Part shown: positions 1 to 11,168 of the stretch, piece by piece
Position numbering within the stretch: the stretch's first letter is position 1
Layout of the letters: each line of letters opens with the position of its first letter
DNA from: Scalesia atractyloides
Lineage: Eukaryota; Streptophyta; Magnoliopsida; Asterales; Asteraceae
Length of the DNA stretch: 64,000 bases
Direction of reading: 5' to 3'
Assembly: GCA_947069175.1 (NCBI GenBank)
Contig: CAMTDV010000030.1
Location: 102,572,411-102,636,410, forward strand
Notes under the pieces: model-generated
Databases searched by the model: none
What the model was told of the DNA's origin: nothing
What the model saw: the letters and a program-made list of their open reading frames with translations, nothing else
Program-made: the position numbers and the translations under genes

Positions 1-232
1 CCCATATCCTACCAGTAGCTTAGCTATAGGCATGATTTTACTGGGTACGGTTGAAAAAGGAGGGTAAATGCACGGTACCCCTGACCGCGAGAGGGTTCTC
101 CCTCCCCAAGCTAGCTTAGCCCCATAGCTGCCTGGCGGTTACTACCCAGCAGGATTATTCGGGCCGAGCTGGACTCGAACCCGCGTCCTCCCGTTTGGAA
201 TGGGTGAGGCTGGCCACTGGGCTGACACCCCG
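1..232 (-). mobile_element. tRNA-derived SINE, truncated by the window edge
   Basis: Read on the minus strand, the block begins with a tRNA-like head. An A-box-like stretch (CAGCCCAGTGG) lies at about 214-225 and a perfect B box (GGTTCGAGTCC) at 171-181, the usual internal RNA polymerase III promoter spacing. The rest is a unique SINE body running off the window start, so the tail and the second target-site duplication cannot be seen. It lies directly downstream of the SERAT stop codon. A degenerate tRNA relic is the alternative, but the extended body favours a SINE. Confidence 0.6.
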
Positions 233-738
233 TGGTTTGGGTACGGTTGTTATTGTAAAAAATAAATCTTATAATTGTTATTGTAAAAAAAAAGAAAATT
301 ATAGTCTAAAAACAAAATAGGAACAAAATGCAAGGTCGGATACATTCATCCCCCAAAACTTATTACTAAAACTACAATATTTTCAAAATGGAACACAACT
401 TGAGGTACCATTTAATCTAAAAGCATGATCTCTCATATAGTGTAATCAGACCAATCTGATATGAATGAAGTATGATCCATAGACGTCCCTGGGCATTCTT
501 CAACCTTTGACCCCTCTTTCTCTTCAACCAACCTCGCTGGATTCCCCACCGCGGTGGCTCGTGGCGGCACGTTGATCAAAACCACCGATCCCGCCCCAAT
601 CTTTGCTCCGGTGCCAATGCTCACATTACCCAAAATAGTCGCCCCTGCACCAATCAACACACCATCTCCAATCTTCGGGTGGCGGTCACCGCCAGCCTTG
701 CCTGTCCCTCCTAGCGTCACGTGATGGAGAATTGACAC
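208..738. repeat. Direct repeat copy 1 (frame-intact SERAT 3' end)
   Basis: This block repeats at 740-1249. Copy 1 keeps an open frame through the SERAT C-terminus. From about 231 onward copy 2 differs from it essentially by nine single-base losses, each inside a short homopolymer, for example ggg to gg, cccc to ccc and ttt to tt. Copy 2 also lacks 12 bp near its start (positions 216-227 of copy 1). Confidence 0.9.
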
Positions 739-3700
739 TGGCTGGCCCCCCGTGGTTTGGGTACGGTTGTTATTGTAAAAAATAAATCTTATAATTGTTA
801 TTGTAAAAAAAAAGAAAATTATAGTCTAAAAACAAAATAGGAACAAAATGCAAGGTCGGATACATTCATCCCCAAAACTTATTACTAAAACTACAATATT
901 TTCAAAATGGAACACAACTTGAGTACCATTTAATCTAAAAGCATGATCTCTCATATAGTGTAATCAGACCAATCTGATATGAATGAAGTATGATCCATAG
1001 ACGTCCCTGGCATTCTTCAACCTTTGACCCCTCTTCTCTTCAACCAACCTCGCTGATTCCCCACCGCGGTGGCTCGTGGCGCACGTTGATCAAAACCACC
1101 GATCCCGCCCAATCTTTGCTCCGTGCCAATGCTCACATTACCCAAAATAGTCGCCCCTGCACCAATCAACACACCATCTCCAATCTTCGGTGGCGGTCAC
1201 CGCCAGCCTTGCCTGTCCCTCCTAGCGTCACGTGATGGAGAATTGACACATTGTTGCCGATAACTGCGGTCTCACCAACGACGACGCTGTTGCGTGTCGA
1301 ATAATATTCCCTTACCGAGTTAGCCCCTGGATGGATGTCGACAGCAAAGACGTCAGAGATTCGAGATTGTAGAGCAGGCTAGTGGTTGGCGGCTTGGTCC
1401 ATAGTTTATGAGCCACCCGATGAGCCTGGTCAAACCATAGATCAAGTTATAACAAAAGTGTCAACATGATTATAGAAGTAAATCATTTTTCTAATGATTA
1501 GGAGGTTCCATGAATACATATCAGACGAATTTCAATCCATATGACCCGTTTTCTTTTTGGTTTTTTTTTTATTTTACCCGTTAGGCCCGTTCAATATAGA
1601 AAGTAAACGAAACCAATTCATTCCATAAGAATGTGAAGATGGATCCTATAGCACTTTAACCATGGTTAAAAATCCCTCGATACAAAACTGTTACCGCTTA
1701 AAAGATTTACCCACAATCGAAAACAAGTACAGTATCACAACAATCTTACTTTAAGGATTCCTAAAGAAAAATCTAATAGAAACACAATCAAACCATCATA
1801 AAGTAAATGAATTTATTAACCAAAAAAATTATATAAAAAAACTACACTCCCCAGCCACAATGCTTCTTCATTCCAAAAATAGAATGAATTTTATTTGACT
1901 CTCCAAAGTCAAAATTGTTGCTTTTCCTCATCAAAATTGCAATACGTTGCTTATACTGTATTGGATATGTATCTAGTGATTATATACTGACTGTGGTTCT
2001 GATTTTATGGTTGCTGAAAATAGATAATTATAAGTTTTAAAATGTCGAGGAATGTACCAAATCGTATGCTAACCAAGACACGTGACAGCAGAGGATTCGT
2101 CAGATGACATTCTATCCTATCTTTCGGTGGAACCAAATACAGACAATCCTATGCCGGTGCTCACGTTTAATGTAGATACATTTTCCACCAATCAGAATGA
2201 GGGTGACGCCAGCATACACCACATCATCACATGGAATGTTCCCTACCAATAAGACGATGACGGGTGTCATCAAAACCGTTGGAAGAATGGGGACCACCGC
2301 ACCTGGGGAAAGCGACGTATAACCTTGGTTTTAAATTGCGTGATGCGCTCTGATGCGTTTAGTCCAAAAAATCTGATGCGTGATGCGAGATGCGAGCGCA
2401 TCACGTATGCGATGCGCTCTTCATAAAAAAATACTAAAATATATTTCTTACATAATAGCTTATAAAAACTTACTTAAAGTAAAAGAAATGAAGTAATAAG
2501 AAGATAAGAGTTGTGCTTTTTGGTTCAAATTAAGCCTACTAAAATGTTTCTAGAACCATAATGGTCCAAATCAAGCATCCTAAGATATTAATTATTTCCA
2601 AAACCCAACCCATTTCATAAAATCTGGAAAAAAAACACAAGAAACGATGTTGCACGCATCAGAGCGCATAATGCGACGAGCGCATCATGCGAAATTGGCG
2701 CATTATTCTCGCATCATGTAAACGCAACGCATCAGATGTGGCAATGCGCTCTCATCAGCGCATCGGGTGCATCACGCATTATGCGCGCATTTTAAAACCA
2801 AGCGTATAACCAAGTTTACTATAAATAGAAGGAGGACTCACATTTCTCAGGTATGACATCTCTCTCTCAACTCACACCTACTAAACCCTGATCTCGTAAA
2901 AGAGTACTTATTCTCACGCCCGAGGGTGGTCACAAGGAGGAATTCTATCATGTGGCGAGCCTAACGGTGTTACTGTTTTGCAGGAATTACCGTTGATCCG
3001 GAGTTACAGTCTTACCTGGAGAAATTCTACTGGTGGAACCTATCTCAGTCCTACCCGGCTAAGATTTGATTCTTAATAAATTAATCTCGCTAATTTCAAC
3101 AAAATTAGCTACAATGAATTCTTTGATTGTTAGCTAACCCGGTTGAATTCGCTAAAAGACTGAAAAAAATTGTGAACGAAACCACAATATATTGATTCAA
3201 TAAGATCGCGACAACTTATCCTAGAGCACTTGAACCATGGTTGAAAACCCCTCGATACAAAACCATTACCAGTTAAAATCTTAACTCACAATCACCAACA
3301 AGCAAAATATCACAAAAATCTCACTTCCTAATAAAAATTCTAATACCGACACTATCAAACTTCCATAAAAATAATGAACTCTATCAACTATAAAACTAAA
3401 CAGAACACCTATATTCCAGCCACAATGCTTCTTCATTCCATAAATAGCATCAATTTATTTAACTCTCCAAAGTCAAAATTGTTGCTTTCCTCATTAAGAT
3501 TGCTATAACTTGCTTATATTATAACCTCAACTAGTCAACACCTTGGTTTAAAAAAGCGCGCTTAAGCGCAAAGCGACCCCAGGCGCAAAGACGCGCCTTG
3601 TGTGACATAAGGCGAGCTCTGCACAAAAAGCGAGCTTGTTTGGAAAAAATCCCACTGAGGCGTGCGCTTTTTGTACAGAAGGTGTTTTTGTGCTTTAAAG

Positions 3701-4466
3701 TGTTATACATGTAGCTAAAATGGTTGTACATTAAGTGATTAATACATTAAATCATCTAGAAACCTTATTTATCACTATTTTCGGGTAAGGGATGCTAAAA
3801 GCCTATAGGATATATATATAAAATTAATATATACGCACCTTGCGCCTCACGTACGAAAAGTCCGCCGCATTTGCGCTTCACGCTTTTTTTAAACCAAGGT
3901 CAACACTCAACTGTGTTTGGATATGGATCTAAACACATTATTGCATATCAAAATGTTCAATCAAAACTAATTACGCTTCTGAATTTAATCATTTATAATT
4001 TCTGAAACTAAAAAACAACAAGATTCAAAATTTCCTCACTAAAATCAATAAATTTAAAAATTATAACACAATTGATCATAAAATTCCCAAAAAAAAAAAG
4101 ATTATAAACAAAACTAACCTGACAAGCAAGAAACCCTTTATAATTAAGCAAACAATGCGAAAACGAAACACAAGCAGGGTCACGCGACCTGGCGGCGCGT
4201 AGGTCAGCAACAGCGGCTGACCGGAGATCAGGGTCAACAGAAAACGTATTAAGAAACAAATCATAAAGCAGAGTTGACAGCAAAGTGGAGGAACAAAGCT
4301 TGTTTCCGAGATGAAAAGCCAGTGAACGATCAAGAGTCGAGTGAGAGAGTATTGTTGAGTATAAATAGCTAGCCAACGCCGGCTCCGATTCGGCGTCGCG
4401 GCGCGCCTCGGCTTTGATTTCGTTCCACACCCATGACGCCTCTTCGTCTGGGTCAGCCGCTTGCAT
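433..4466 (-). CDS. SERAT1: Serine acetyltransferase, cytosolic SERAT1-like, two exons, disrupted by assembly duplication
   Basis: Serine acetyltransferase makes O-acetylserine from serine and acetyl-CoA, the committed step to cysteine, and binds O-acetylserine thiol-lyase through its C-terminus. Exon 1 (4466-4119) encodes the N-terminal SATase domain with family blocks AEARRDAESEPALASYLYST and FHLGNKLCSSTLL. It ends CAG with donor GT at 4118. Exon 2 starts at 1425 after an AG acceptor (AHRVAHKLW) and carries the left-handed beta-helix catalytic core (GETAVIGNN, SILHHVTLGG, GDRHPKIGDG). Its 3' part exists twice: intact at 738-433, ending in SDYTI and a stop, and frameshifted at 1249-951. No transit peptide is evident, which suggests the cytosolic isoform. 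An alternative ATG at 4501 is out of frame by one base. The part of exon 2 at 1250-1425 is 7 nt shorter than the family sequence needs, matching inferred homopolymer losses. Confidence 0.9.
740..1249. repeat. Direct repeat copy 2 (homopolymer-contracted)
   Basis: Second copy of 208-738. All nine small differences are one-base contractions in homopolymer runs, and seven fall in the coding part (299 nt here against 306 nt in copy 1). It joins directly to the upstream part of the SERAT exon. This pattern is typical of uncorrected long-read sequence at a contig join and is not typical of natural divergence. Confidence 0.9.
1640..1990. repeat. Diverged intronic duplication, copy A
   Basis: This AT-rich SERAT intron segment resembles 3215-3530, sharing blocks such as the Ser/Phe-free stretch around CCATGGTT, 'cagccacaatgcttcttc' and 'ctctccaaagtcaaaattg'. 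The two copies are clearly diverged, so the duplication is old, unlike the near-identical copy at 208-1249. Confidence 0.75.
2000..3075 (+). mobile_element. LTR-derived block (probable solo LTR) in the SERAT intron
   Basis: A TATA-like 'ctataaatagaagg' at about 2818 is followed by 'cttattctcacgcc', 'gagggtggtcac' and a U5-like 'tgttttgcagg' near 2980. The same ordered blocks occur on the minus strand at 41830-42010, so this is a dispersed LTR family. The outer limits are uncertain and no target duplication was identified. A hAT MITE (2324-2802) sits inside it, just upstream of the TATA-like box. Confidence 0.5.
2324..2802. mobile_element. hAT-type MITE, GATGCG-rich, with 8-bp TSD
   Basis: A 479-bp element with terminal inverted repeats CTTGGTTTTAAAtTGCG and CTTGGTTTTAAAAtGCG. 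It is flanked by a perfect 8-bp target duplication CGTATAAC (2316-2323 and 2803-2810). Both subterminal parts are dense in GATGCG/CGCATC hexamers, as expected of transposase-binding arrays in hAT elements. No coding capacity. A relative lies at 27199-28731. Confidence 0.9.
3215..3530. repeat. Diverged intronic duplication, copy B
   Basis: Partner of 1640-1990 within the SERAT intron. It is followed immediately by the MITE at 3542-3898, after which homologous sequence appears to continue ('tttggatatggatctaa'). Confidence 0.7.
3542..3898. mobile_element. hAT-type MITE, GCGC-rich, with 8-bp TSD
   Basis: A 357-bp element with near-perfect inverted termini CTTGGTTTAAAAAAGCG, flanked by the perfect 8-bp duplication GTCAACAC (3534-3541 and 3899-3906). 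Subterminal regions are rich in AAGCGC/GGCGCA motifs. Termini are close to those of the 2324 element, so the two are related hAT families. It lies in the SERAT intron. Confidence 0.9.
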
Positions 4467-4501
4467 CGGCGCCGAGAGTACCGGGAGTCACCGGCTGGCA
4501 T

Positions 4502-6676
4502 TGGTGGGTTGGTTGATACTGCTGCTATACGGTGTCGTTTTTTTCCAGGATTAATGTTGTTGAGGATATTATTATTATTTTTGGCGATTTTAAATAGGGG
4601 ATTTCGGAGAAAAATAGGTGGTTAGTAACTCATGAATCAAGAATCATGCCAAAATGGGATAGTGTTAATAAAGGTTTGGGATTAGACTATGCCACGATAG
4701 TATCTAGACAATGAGATGTAAAAAGGATTGACTTGTATCGATACCGAATTCCTCATATAGATAATTTTCGATACCAAATCAGTACTTACTTTTTGCGTTT
4801 TCAGTATTGATACTTTCGGTTTGATACTGTGCTGGTATTTTACCGAATTTTAAACCCTTAAATACCGTTACTGAACCATACCGTACCGGATATTTTTGTT
4901 ATCGGTACGGTACCAATATTTGGCATTTTTGTACCAGTATTTTCGATACGGTACTGAGCTCGTCCCTACTCTACAAGCTAAAAGTAGAGTTGTGCAAATT
5001 AGGTTTTTTTCTGAAAATCAGGTCGGGTTATAAATCGAACCGGTTGGTGAAGAAAATAAAAAAAATGGTTTGTAAAAGACTGTTTGGGTTATAAACTGGA
5101 TTAGGAGGGAAATTAAAAGAACATATTAAATCAATTGGGGTCTGGTTCAAACCGGTTTGGGAGAAAAAAAAACCAGGTATTTGACATGTTTTTCAAATTG
5201 GGTCGGCTCCAAACAAGTTTCAAGGAACGGTGCTACGAACTGGCGTGTTGGGTCTAGTCCAAATCGGTTTTTGGTGAAGTGGGCCGGGTTATAAACCATT
5301 TTAGCAGGCATAAACCGTTGTTTTACACCTTAGCTAAAATAACAATCTGAACGGACCAAGATCGATTGATATACCGTCCATTTAGGCTCGGTTCTTGTTT
5401 CGGGGTTTTTTTATCTGGGTCGATTTTAGTCTAAAATGAATAATTTCCTTTGTTCAACAAAACGGCTCCATTTTGTAGACTGGTAATGCTACAAATGAGT
5501 CAAGACAAGACTGAGTTGGATTTGATTGAATTAGGTTAAGCTCAGACTCGATTTTATAGCTTTACAACATTTATGATATAAGCTCGAGCTCGATGGGATA
5601 ACTCAACAAGCGTTTATAGTAGTTATGATATGACGTGCAGCACGATTTGATATAACTCGACAAGTATTTATGATATACCTCCAAAGACAGCTTGGCAAGC
5701 CTTTATGATGTAGCCTCAAACTCAATTTGTAACCGCCAAATCACTTTGTACAACATATACCACAATACGCAACACGAAGGTTTGGGTTCAGTATAGATGA
5801 GTCCAGGTCTGTTTGGTCAAAATCACCAACATATTTAGCTAAATGGGTAGGTTCAAGTTGACCAGTAGGGTTGAGCCAATTTATTTTTACAACTTTAAAA
5901 AAAAATATGGGTTGTTTTATAACTTAAGCAGAATTGTCATTTTATGTCAAAATTTAAAAGATAAAAAGGAAAATGAGTAACAATTTTCGAATTAAATAGG
6001 TTAAAAGGGGAAATGCGTAACAATTTTTTGAATTAAATAGGTCGTGTTAGTGTCAAACCACGAATACCGGTGTTGTGTTTAGGTTCATGTGTTTGACACA
6101 GTTTTCCGGTTCATGTCAAATGCAACCCACCAACCAACGAACACGACTCATTAGCACCCCGTTCCGCAACAAGTTAAAGGGTCTGCGGCATGCAAAGTAA
6201 TTTTGTATACAGATCATCCGGTTAAACAATCAAAGGCAAGATAATAATATGAATCGAGTATTTATAAGCTAAAGTTTGACAGATTATATGTTTAGACCTT
6301 TTTTTTTCACCTTGAACTCAATTGAGTTGAACTTAAAGAAGCTATTGTCAAGTTTAAGCTAGAATATGTTAGGGCCTTAACCATCCAATATGCATATCAT
6401 AAATCATATGTTTCACATGGTATAACTATTATTTCATGAAAAGGGTGTTACAAGACAGTGATGAGTGAACATCAGTATAAAACCTAACGTTTTAAAAATC
6501 AGAAGTTTACAAACAGGCAACAAATCTATCTTATTGTAATGAGAAAACTAAACAACACACCTTTCACCTATCGCACAACAAACAGTTACATTTTGTATAG
6601 TATAAAAAATAAATCATATGGTTTGTATGTATACATACCTTTTGCAGGCATGAATGAGATTCAGTGAGTTTATTTT
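4502..6676. other. Intergenic: SERAT promoter side and transposon remnants
   Basis: This stretch lies between the SERAT start and the 3' end of the ET gene. At 4745-4975 is an AT-rich remnant rich in GGTACGGTA-like and CGATACCGA-like words, ending 'gagctcgtccctac', which resembles a hAT terminus without a visible partner. A defined MITE follows at 4984-5331. From 5540 to 5720 'tttatgatat' recurs four to five times. No convincing exon was seen. Confidence 0.6.
4984..5331. mobile_element. hAT-like MITE with 8-bp TSD
   Basis: A 348-bp element flanked by the perfect 8-bp duplication AGCTAAAA (4976-4983 and 5332-5339). Termini are degenerate: TAGAGTTGTGCAAAT on the left against AAGGTGTAAAAC (reverse complement) on the right, consistent with the hAT consensus TAGRGNTGTGCAAA. 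The interior repeats 'gggttataaa' and 'ccggttt' words. It is non-coding, in the intergenic region upstream of SERAT. Confidence 0.75.
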
Positions 6677-8849
6677 TTATTTAGTCATTAATCTTGGCCC
6701 GAATGGCTTCATGTTGCCAACAAAACTGGCTATTTTTACTTGGTTTTCTTCTACAACAGGAACCATTACGCGTAATGCTACACCCGAGGTTGTTGACATT
6801 TTCTCATTGACAATCATCCCCTCATGTTTTACTTCTTCACAGTCGTTTTGACTATTGCGAAACGTTCCAGTTTCTAAATCTGAATGAGGTCTTATGTACG
6901 CATTGACTTTCATCCCTTTATGGTCAGCACATCTTTTTCTTCCTTCAACAGGCGGTCTTATACAAATAGACCCGTGACCTAAGGCTACGCCACATGTGCC
7001 GACATTATTGTTATTCATATTGCAATCTTTTGATACTAATGTAGGCCTTGATCTACCAAACTTAAAAATTTTAACGAATGAATTTATATCATTTTGCTTG
7101 GTATAAAAGCTAGATCCGTTTTCTAAAGCAGGTGGGTCGCAACGTTTGATTCTAAGGCCTACTTCTTTTGGAGGGATGACACGAATCTTCTTGAATACCA
7201 AAAGTAGTACCCTTTTAGGATGTAGACCGGCATTATTGATATCATTAGGACATTCATACCTCGGTTCCATGCATAATCAAAGGTTTTTAAAAGTTGGGAC
7301 TCGGTTTTCTCAGCATCTTTTTTACTTTCCATCTGTAGTATATAAAAATTAAAGCATAAATATATTTTCTTAAATAATCATGTAAGACATTTAATATCAT
7401 GAAGAATGAGATAGTTTGAATACTCCGGTTGAGCAGGTTGCTAATCTAAAACCTAGCAGTGACAACATGGCGGGTCGGACGTTGGGTAAAAGGTCAAAAC
7501 AAGGTTAAATATTATGGCCTTTTAAGTAAAAAACTTTTAGTCTCTTTAGCTAGTTTTCTTAATTTGACTTGTTTAAAATAAAACATAACCCAAAACAACC
7601 CACTAATAAGTTGAAGAAAACTGGATTTTAAGTTGAAGAAAACTTGATTTTAATAATCCCCACTTTAACATATTGGCCGACAACAATCCCATTTAACTAT
7701 TTAAGGAAAAATGTTTTCTGACATTCTTACTTTTAACCTATTTTCCTCAGCGATCCCATGCTAACTAAAAGTTAACCCAGTTAGTTTTTGTTGACGTGGA
7801 CTGCTTATGTGGCAAAAAGTCAAAGTTTTGCTGACGTGGACTGCTTATGCGGCAAATAAGTCAAAGTTTTATGACGTGGACTACTTGAGCAAAAATTAAT
7901 TGGATTAACTTTTAATTAGTATGGGATCACTAAAGGAAAAAATGTTAAAAATTAGGACTGTCACAAAACATTTCCTTAATTGGACTATTGTTGGCCAATA
8001 TGTCAAAGTTTGGATCATTAAAATCCAATTTTTCATAAATTGAAAATGTAAGTCTACTTTAAGCTTTTTTGGATGACAACTGAACTTGTTTTCTCATTCA
8101 AGATTTTGTGATAAGATGCTTTCTTTTGGTTGATTATTTGAACAACTTATCTAGCCTGAGATCGCTTATTTCAAACTGATTATTCCACAAGAACTCAAAA
8201 TTACAAGTTTACTCTTAGGGTGAAATAAACTACTTTCAATAAGTTGATTAGTTTTTTCTGCTTATAACTACAAACATATGTTGTTTATATAAGCAATCCC
8301 ATAAACTCCTTTATGGAGTATAATTATCAGAAACTTGTTTATTAGTGGTCTCCATCAAGCAATAAGAAAAAAAAATTAGGATCAGAAAATGTTAGCCCAT
8401 CGAAACGCGATGGCAAATCCATATGAGAATATATCAGAAAAAAATCCAATGACTTTTCGGTCATTTTGCTAGCCGTTTGACGAACCATTTTCCAAATGAG
8501 CACCATCTCTACCATACTGCTGAAGTCTAGTCCTAACATTATCAGCTTGCCCAAGATAAACGGGAATTATATTTCTAGAATTAAGTTTGCTAGTAATATT
8601 TCCCTTTTCTCTTGTGACCGAAACAGCAATTCCGAGTTCATATAGCCCTGGACAAGAAGAACAATTTGGTAGGTTGTGAGTCCTGTATCTCTCTGCACCT
8701 TCCTTGTTCAACAAGTAATCCTCCCAATCACATGCCCCAATAAGGATCTGGAAATTAACATAAATTCAATTTATCAAATTTGAAAGACAGTAAAGATTAA
8801 AAAAATTAGATGCAATGTTGGGAGTAAGACAAGGACACAGAATTTGAGT

Positions 8850-9768
8850 CTTGTTCTTAAAAAGTGAGAATCGCACAAAGGCGACAAGGTCTTAGACAGA
8901 GGCGTGAAGCACCAACTGCAAAAATGCAGCGCTTTTATGCCCAAGGCACAAATAATGATATACAGTTTTTTATATATTTCTTATAGGTTTCTTGCACCAT
9001 TTGCCCAATATTTAGAGACAAGCATAGTTCTTAAAGGCGCTAAGCGCACTCAAGGGCGCATAGGTCTCGCCCGGGGCCTAACCACGAAGACATTCATAAC
9101 AAGCTCTACCGTAGTTTTTAGCGGATAACGGCTGAGAAAAATTATGCGCATAATGAAAAAAAGTTAAAGTATATTATGTTGTATTAGAAAGAGAATACTA
9201 TTCTTCAAATAAAATAAACAAAATCTATTATATAAAACTATATATCATCTATTTAGAAGCAAAAGTTTTAAAAATATTAGTGTATTAGTGTAGAAAAGAA
9301 GTTTTCCTTGAACAAAAGTAGAAATCTGACTAGAATCTTGTCGGAATTTAGAGAATTTGGCTAGAAACTCTCCGGAATCTAGGAATCTCGCCGGAATGTG
9401 CGTCTGAACCATCACGTGGAGAATTAAAGCGCAATTTCCTTGACTCAAAGCGCAACTGCCTCGCCTGGCCTGAAAAATGGGCCTAGGCGCAAGAGGCGAT
9501 GGCTTTTAACAACTATGGAGACAAGTAAGCTTTATATGTGTTTTAATATGGAAATTACATATAAGTACAACCAGAAAAGCATGTTATACAACAACCTGCT
9601 GCACAAAATATGAGAAATACATCAGGCGTGCGCCTCAAAGTCAACTCTTGCCAAGAAATCACGCCTCTGGTGCGCTTTTCGAAAAAAAAAAACGCTCCTT
9701 GTGCTACCAAAAGGGGCCTAAGCCTTGTTGCACCTAGGCGCGTCTACAGCGCGCCTTTTTTAACCAAT
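8850..9768. mobile_element. hAT-type MITE, outer member of a nested pair
   Basis: The outer element has an 8-bp duplication ATTTGAGT (8842-8849 and 9769-9776) and imperfect termini CTTGTTCTTAAAAAG and ATTGGTTAAAAAAGG. Subterminal GCGC-type repeats (AGGCGCG, GCGCCTT) flank both ends. It is split by a second MITE (9023-9517). Without the insert and one target copy it would be about 416 bp. Located in ET intron 1. Confidence 0.8.
9023..9517. mobile_element. hAT-type MITE, inner insertion with 8-bp TSD
   Basis: A 495-bp element inserted into the 8850-9768 MITE. Termini CATAGTTcTTAAAggCG and CATAGTTgTTAAAagCC match, and the perfect 8-bp duplication GAGACAAG flanks it (9015-9022 and 9518-9525). 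Subterminal GGCGC/GCGCA words are again abundant. No coding potential. Confidence 0.9.
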
Positions 9769-10757
9769 ATTTGAGTTAAGGAGATGTGTTGAAGTTCAAA
9801 TTATTAAAGACAAGCAGGCAAGGTGTGTAAATATAGTAAAAACCTTAAATTTTAACCTCCAGATACCGCCATATGTTAGTGTAAATAGGTGAACTTTAAT
9901 TCAGTTGTTTGGAGTGAAATTGGGGACATAACTAAAGAAAAAAAAACAGTTCAAATTTTCGAAGGACAGGAGCTTTAAATCCAAACCTAGAGGTGTATGT
10001 TAGAATTAACTAAATCGAGCACACCACGAACAACCGGTTTTGTGGCTAACTTTTGTCACAGACTCTTTTCTCTGTATTATTATTAATCGAAAACCACACA
10101 AAAGTACCTAACCATACATCTCATCTATTTATACTAAACTTAAAAGAGAAGAAAAGTATAACTTAGACTCACATACTTATTTTTATAACTATTTCTAATA
10201 CTTATCTTTTAATTATTTCTTCCATCAGAATATATGTATAATTTCTTTAGTTCTAATAGAACTCACAAGCAATTTTAACAAATTTCAAACCCTAAGCATG
10301 AAATTAAAGATCTAACTGACTATTCTGCTTAATTATCTCTCCAATTTTCCAAAATTAGTTTAACAATATCACAGGAGATTGTATACAGTGTGCATATATA
10401 CATTTATAGCTTAACAAAAATCACAGGGCTGTATGCAGTGTGCATATATACATTTATAATAAGTAAAACAGTTAAGCTAGCGTCTTTACATCTTCAGATA
10501 TAACACATAATAATCAAATTTCAAAAAACAAAAAACGCAGATCACTGTACCATTGCTGTTCACATCCAAAAAAAAAAAATAATAATAATAATAATAAAAG
10601 CTTTTAACTATATTGAAGCTGATAACAAATTAACAATACTGACTGTACATAATTCAAATTCGAAATTCGAATTTAAATAAAAACAGTTACGAGGATCCAG
10701 ATCTGTTTCAAAAGCAAATTATAAGTAGTGAAGTAAACACCAAACAGAAAGCGAATA

Positions 10758-10978
10758 TGTTACATGTTAAAAATAGTCAGGGGTATAATAGTAATTGTGT
10801 TCAAATAAGTAGAGGGATTGTATGTAGTGTTGTCAAAGTTCAGGGACTTGTTTGTAAATAGTTGGTTAGGTTGTTGAGTCGGTATATGAGATAGTTGCGT
10901 CAATTGTAATCATCATCTGGATAATGAATTGAGCTTTCCCTCTCTTACGATTCTTCTTGTTCGATTCTATTCCTATCA
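10758..10978 (+). repeat. 5' LTR of the chromovirus
   Basis: 221 bp, starts TGTTACATG and ends CTATCA. It differs from the 3' LTR by five substitutions. Confidence 0.95.
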
Positions 10979-10979
10979 T

Positions 10980-10992
10980 TGGTATCAGAGCT
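10980..10992 (+). other. Primer-binding site (initiator Met-tRNA type)
   Basis: TGGTATCAGAGC follows the 5' LTR by one base. This is the standard plant initiator-Met tRNA primer-binding site for first-strand synthesis. Confidence 0.9.
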
Positions 10993-11168
10993 GTTCAATC
11001 CTTGGACACGCTCGAATTGTAAACCCTAATTCGTTCATTCCTTCAATTTTCGTTTGAATTGCTTCGATTGCTCGAGCAATTTTCCTTCGGTTTCTTTCAA
11101 TTCGTTGGAACTGATTGTTCCAGTTTCAATCTTCGTGATAATTCTTCAATCAATTTTGATAATCATCG

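Noticed and set aside
990..1235. 81-codon plus-strand ORF
   Set aside because: It lies antisense in the contracted second copy of the SERAT exon and arises from the frameshifts.
4745..4975. Complete hAT MITE upstream of SERAT
   Set aside because: Only one plausible terminus was found and no target duplication, so it is listed only as a remnant in the intergenic entry.
6654..7352. Plus-strand ORFs of 65 and 68 codons
   Set aside because: Antisense shadows of the ET exon 3, which has clear family motifs on the minus strand.
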